Source: Planctomycetaceae bacterium
Lineage (GTDB): Bacteria > Planctomycetota > Planctomycetia > Pirellulales > Thermoguttaceae
Reading direction: 5' to 3'
Length of the DNA stretch: 6,572 nucleotides
Assembly: GCA_003532715.1 (NCBI GenBank)
Contig: DOEZ01000719.1
Span: 1 to 6,572 of the forward strand
In this document: positions 4,837 through 6,572 of the stretch, one piece after another
Position numbering within the stretch: the stretch's first letter is position 1
Layout of the letters: every line of letters starts with the position of its first letter
Notes under the pieces: generated by a model
Told to the model about the DNA's origin: nothing
Databases searched by the model: none
What the model saw: only the letters and a program-made list of their open reading frames with translations
Program-made: the position numbers and the translations under genes

Positions 4837-6045
4837 TCACTCCTTCCGCTCGATCGCCTTCTCGTAAATCCGATACGTCTTGTAGCGCTGCGCGCCGACC
4901 GCTTCGATCGTGCGGTTGATGAGATAGTTGTCTTCGAGCGTCCAACCCAATTCGGCGCCCGTGTAGCCGATCGTATTCTTGCCGTAATCGAGCGTGCGGA
5001 GGATGAGCAACTCGCTGATCCCGCGCCGGCGATACCCTTCGAGCAGATCGAGCACCAACATACGCGCCGTTTTCACTCGCGGCAGGCGGCGCATCAACCG
5101 CCACAGGCCGATCGGAAGGCCGAATCTCGTCAGACGTCCCTTCAGCGGCGCGATGGCCTCGTTGAAGTCGGGCAACGTAATCGAGAAGCCGACCGGCTGG
5201 TCGTCCACCTCGGCCAGCAACACCAACTCGGGAATCGCCAGCCGGGCAATCTGCTTGGCGAAATAGTGAAATTCCGCGTCGCTTAGGCGGACGAACCCCC
5301 AGTTCTCGGTCCGAGATCCGTTGTAGACGTCAAGACATCGTTTGACCTCCGCGTCGAAATCGTCGATCCGAAACGAACGAACGCGAACCCCGCCTCGCTT
5401 CGCGATCTTCTCGGCTCGGGCTCGCCACTTGGCGACCATGTCGAGCGGATCGACGAACCACCAGCAGTAGAGGTCCTTTGCCTTGGCGAGTCCCCACGAT
5501 TCGAGCAGACCGGCATAGTAGGGCGGATTGTGGTTCATCATCACCCGCGGAGGCGTATTGAAACCGTCGATCAGCAGGCCGACCGGATAGTTCGTCGAGT
5601 AGTCGATCGGCCCCATGACGCCCGTTCGACCTCTCGCGCGAAGCCAATCGGCCGCCGCATCGAGCAGTCCGTGGGCGACCGCCGGATCGTCGATCGATTC
5701 GAACATGCCGAAACAACCGATGTTCGTGCCGTACTGGCTGTTGTAGGTCGGGTCGTCGCTGACCAGAATGCGCCCGACGGCGCGGCCTCCTCGCATCGCC
5801 AGGAACGCCGTCGCCGCCCCGTGGTTGTAAAACGGGTGTTTTCGCGGGTTGAGAAACTCCTTGGTCTCGGCCAGAAGCGGGGGCACCCAGCACGGATCGC
5901 CGCCCTGGATCGACGCGGGGACCTTGGCGAAGCGATTCAGATCACGCCGCGAGGCTACCTCGCGGATCTCAAGCAAGGCCGCCGCCGAACCGCCGTGCGT
6001 CGCCGCGGCCTGTCGAACGATCGGGAAACACGATAGCCAACGCAT
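4837..6045 (-). CDS. GNAT-like N-acetyltransferase family protein (YghO-like), paralogue 1
   Basis: 402 residues from the ATG at 6045, preceded by AAGGG 6 nt upstream; an ATG at 6072 would add nine residues. The family-like sequence begins only near residue 26 (LLEIREVASRRDLNRF), so a later start cannot be excluded; the first 15-20 codons have poorer GC3 than the rest. The N-terminal half has GDPCWVPPLL, LNPRKHPFYNH, GRAVGRI, FGMFESIDDP, GPIDYSTNY and HNPPYYAGLLESWG, the signature of a widespread bacterial family often annotated as N-acetyltransferase or YghO-like. The C-terminal half has a GNAT-type fold: PELVLLAEVDDQPVGF (about 272-287), LLEGYRRRGIS (about 334-344) at the acetyl-CoA loop, and KTYRIYEKAI at the end. 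The RRRGIS loop is a loose version of the Q/RxxGxG/A motif. No signal peptide is evident. The substrate is unknown. It lies downstream of a paralogue on the same strand. Confidence 0.82.
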   Translation of the reverse strand: MRWLSCFPIVRQAAATHGGSAAALLEIREVASRRDLNRFAKVPASIQGGDPCWVPPLLAETKEFLNPRKHPFYNHGAATAFLAMRGGRAVGRILVSDDPTYNSQYGTNIGCFGMFESIDDPAVAHGLLDAAADWLRARGRTGVMGPIDYSTNYPVGLLIDGFNTPPRVMMNHNPPYYAGLLESWGLAKAKDLYCWWFVDPLDMVAKWRARAEKIAKRGGVRVRSFRIDDFDAEVKRCLDVYNGSRTENWGFVRLSDAEFHYFAKQIARLAIPELVLLAEVDDQPVGFSITLPDFNEAIAPLKGRLTRFGLPIGLWRLMRRLPRVKTARMLVLDLLEGYRRRGISELLILRTLDYGKNTIGYTGAELGWTLEDNYLINRTIEAVGAQRYKTYRIYEKAIERKE

Positions 6046-6101
6046 ACAACGCCCTTGTCGGTGTCTTTCCATGTCCGCCGCGCACTTGTTGTATTCGGCA
6101 A

Positions 6102-6120
6102 GACCGGCCTCGCGCCGGTC
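6102..6120. other. Strong hairpin between the two GNAT-like genes
   Basis: GACCGGC and GCCGGTC form a perfect seven-base-pair stem around CTCGC. It begins 25 nt beyond the stop of the upstream paralogue and ends about 57 nt before the ATG of the downstream one. On the minus strand only TCTT follows the stem, so it is a poor intrinsic terminator. It may stabilise the upstream transcript's 3' end or reduce readthrough, or be a dispersed intergenic repeat. Confidence 0.5.
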
Positions 6121-6145
6121 AGGGAATCGTTCGCGACGATCTCGC

Positions 6146-6572
6146 TCAAGTCTTGGTGTTCTCGCCGTCCCAATCGTAAATGCGGTAAGTCTTGTCGATC
6201 TCCGCGCCCCCCTTCTCCAGGCTTCCGCGCGAGAGCGAGTTCGATTCGAGAACCCAAGAGAACTCGGCCTCGCGTAATCCCCACTCCAACGCCTTCGGCA
6301 CCAGGCCGCTCAGCAAAACCAGCCCCACGCCCATGCGCTGATACTCGGGCAAGACGTTCGTGCTGATCAACCGGATCTTCTTCATGCCCGGCTTGTTCCA
6401 CAAAAGCCGCGCGAATCCGAACGGAAACAGCCGGCCGTCGATCTGGCGAATGCGGGGATTGTAGTCGGGCAGCCCGAAAACCGCGCCGACCATCTGCCCG
6501 TCGACCTCCGCCGCCAACGCCAATTCCGGCACGATCAGGTGCCGCAACCCCTTCGCCATGTGCTCGACTTCG
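6146..6572 (-). CDS. GNAT-like N-acetyltransferase family protein, paralogue 2 (5' part beyond the window)
   Basis: The frame is open to the right edge and 142 C-terminal residues are visible. The ATG at 6559 is internal: the codons before it (EVEH) align with the preceding paralogue's region before FAKQIARLAIPEL. Shared blocks are VPELALAAEVDGQMVG with PELVLLAEVDDQPVG, GLPDYN with TLPDFN, DGRLFPFGF with KGRLTRFGL, LREAEFSWVLESN with YTGAELGWTLEDN, and KTYRIYDWD with KTYRIYEKA. Here the acetyl-CoA loop is canonical, YQRMGVGLVLL, unlike RRRGIS in the neighbour. The pair therefore looks like an old tandem duplication with divergence at the cofactor loop. The N-terminal half, which carries most family-specific motifs, is not visible. 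The two genes are 100 bp apart (stop to ATG) on one strand and may be cotranscribed. Confidence 0.8.
   Translation of the reverse strand, partial: EVEHMAKGLRHLIVPELALAAEVDGQMVGAVFGLPDYNPRIRQIDGRLFPFGFARLLWNKPGMKKIRLISTNVLPEYQRMGVGLVLLSGLVPKALEWGLREAEFSWVLESNSLSRGSLEKGGAEIDKTYRIYDWDGENTKT

Noticed and set aside
6559..6572. ATG at 6559 as the true start of the right-edge gene
   Set aside because: The frame stays open upstream and the sequence on both sides aligns with the interior of the neighbouring paralogue, so this Met is internal.

Overview
The window is GC-rich and reads as a piece of a planctomycete-like chromosome, perhaps Pirellulales-like. That placement is an inference from gene content: a ceramidase-family tail, a secreted DUF2961/GH172 protein, a large two-part GNAT-like family in tandem copies, and a solitary IS200-like Y1 transposase. 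No rRNA, tRNA or CRISPR array was seen.

Layout from left to right. (1) Positions 2-211 (+) hold the last 69 codons of a gene that enters from outside, probably a neutral ceramidase-like protein. (2) Converging on it, 282-1889 (-) encodes an exported DUF2961/GH172 protein with a good ribosome binding site. (3) A 232-bp spacer holds a hairpin and a weak -10-like box. (4) Positions 2122-2583 (-) encode ribose-5-phosphate isomerase B. It lies 59 bp downstream of 2643-3764 (-), which encodes a two-domain fusion of a Sua5/YrdC threonylcarbamoyl-AMP synthase and a low-molecular-weight phosphatase of the CTGNTCR type. A plausible sigma70 promoter (3857-3886) precedes the fusion gene. (5) About 500 bp of non-coding, hairpin-rich DNA follows, including a 159-bp imperfect inverted repeat at 4020-4178. 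(6) Positions 4382-4834 (+) encode a full-length Y1 transposase whose stop codon is 2 bp from the stop of the opposing gene. (7) Positions 4837-6045 (-) and 6146-6572 (-, cut by the window edge) are tandem paralogues of a GNAT-like family, with a strong hairpin between them.

The best-supported functional unit is fusion gene plus rpiB. It has the same order as Bacillus subtilis ywlC-(ywlD)-ywlE-ywlF (Sua5, arginine phosphatase, RpiB), but with the first two enzymes joined into one polypeptide. The most puzzling stretch is the structured region plus transposase: there is no room for a right end, so this is not an ordinary intact IS200 copy. It could be a RAYT-like or domesticated enzyme, or a remnant.
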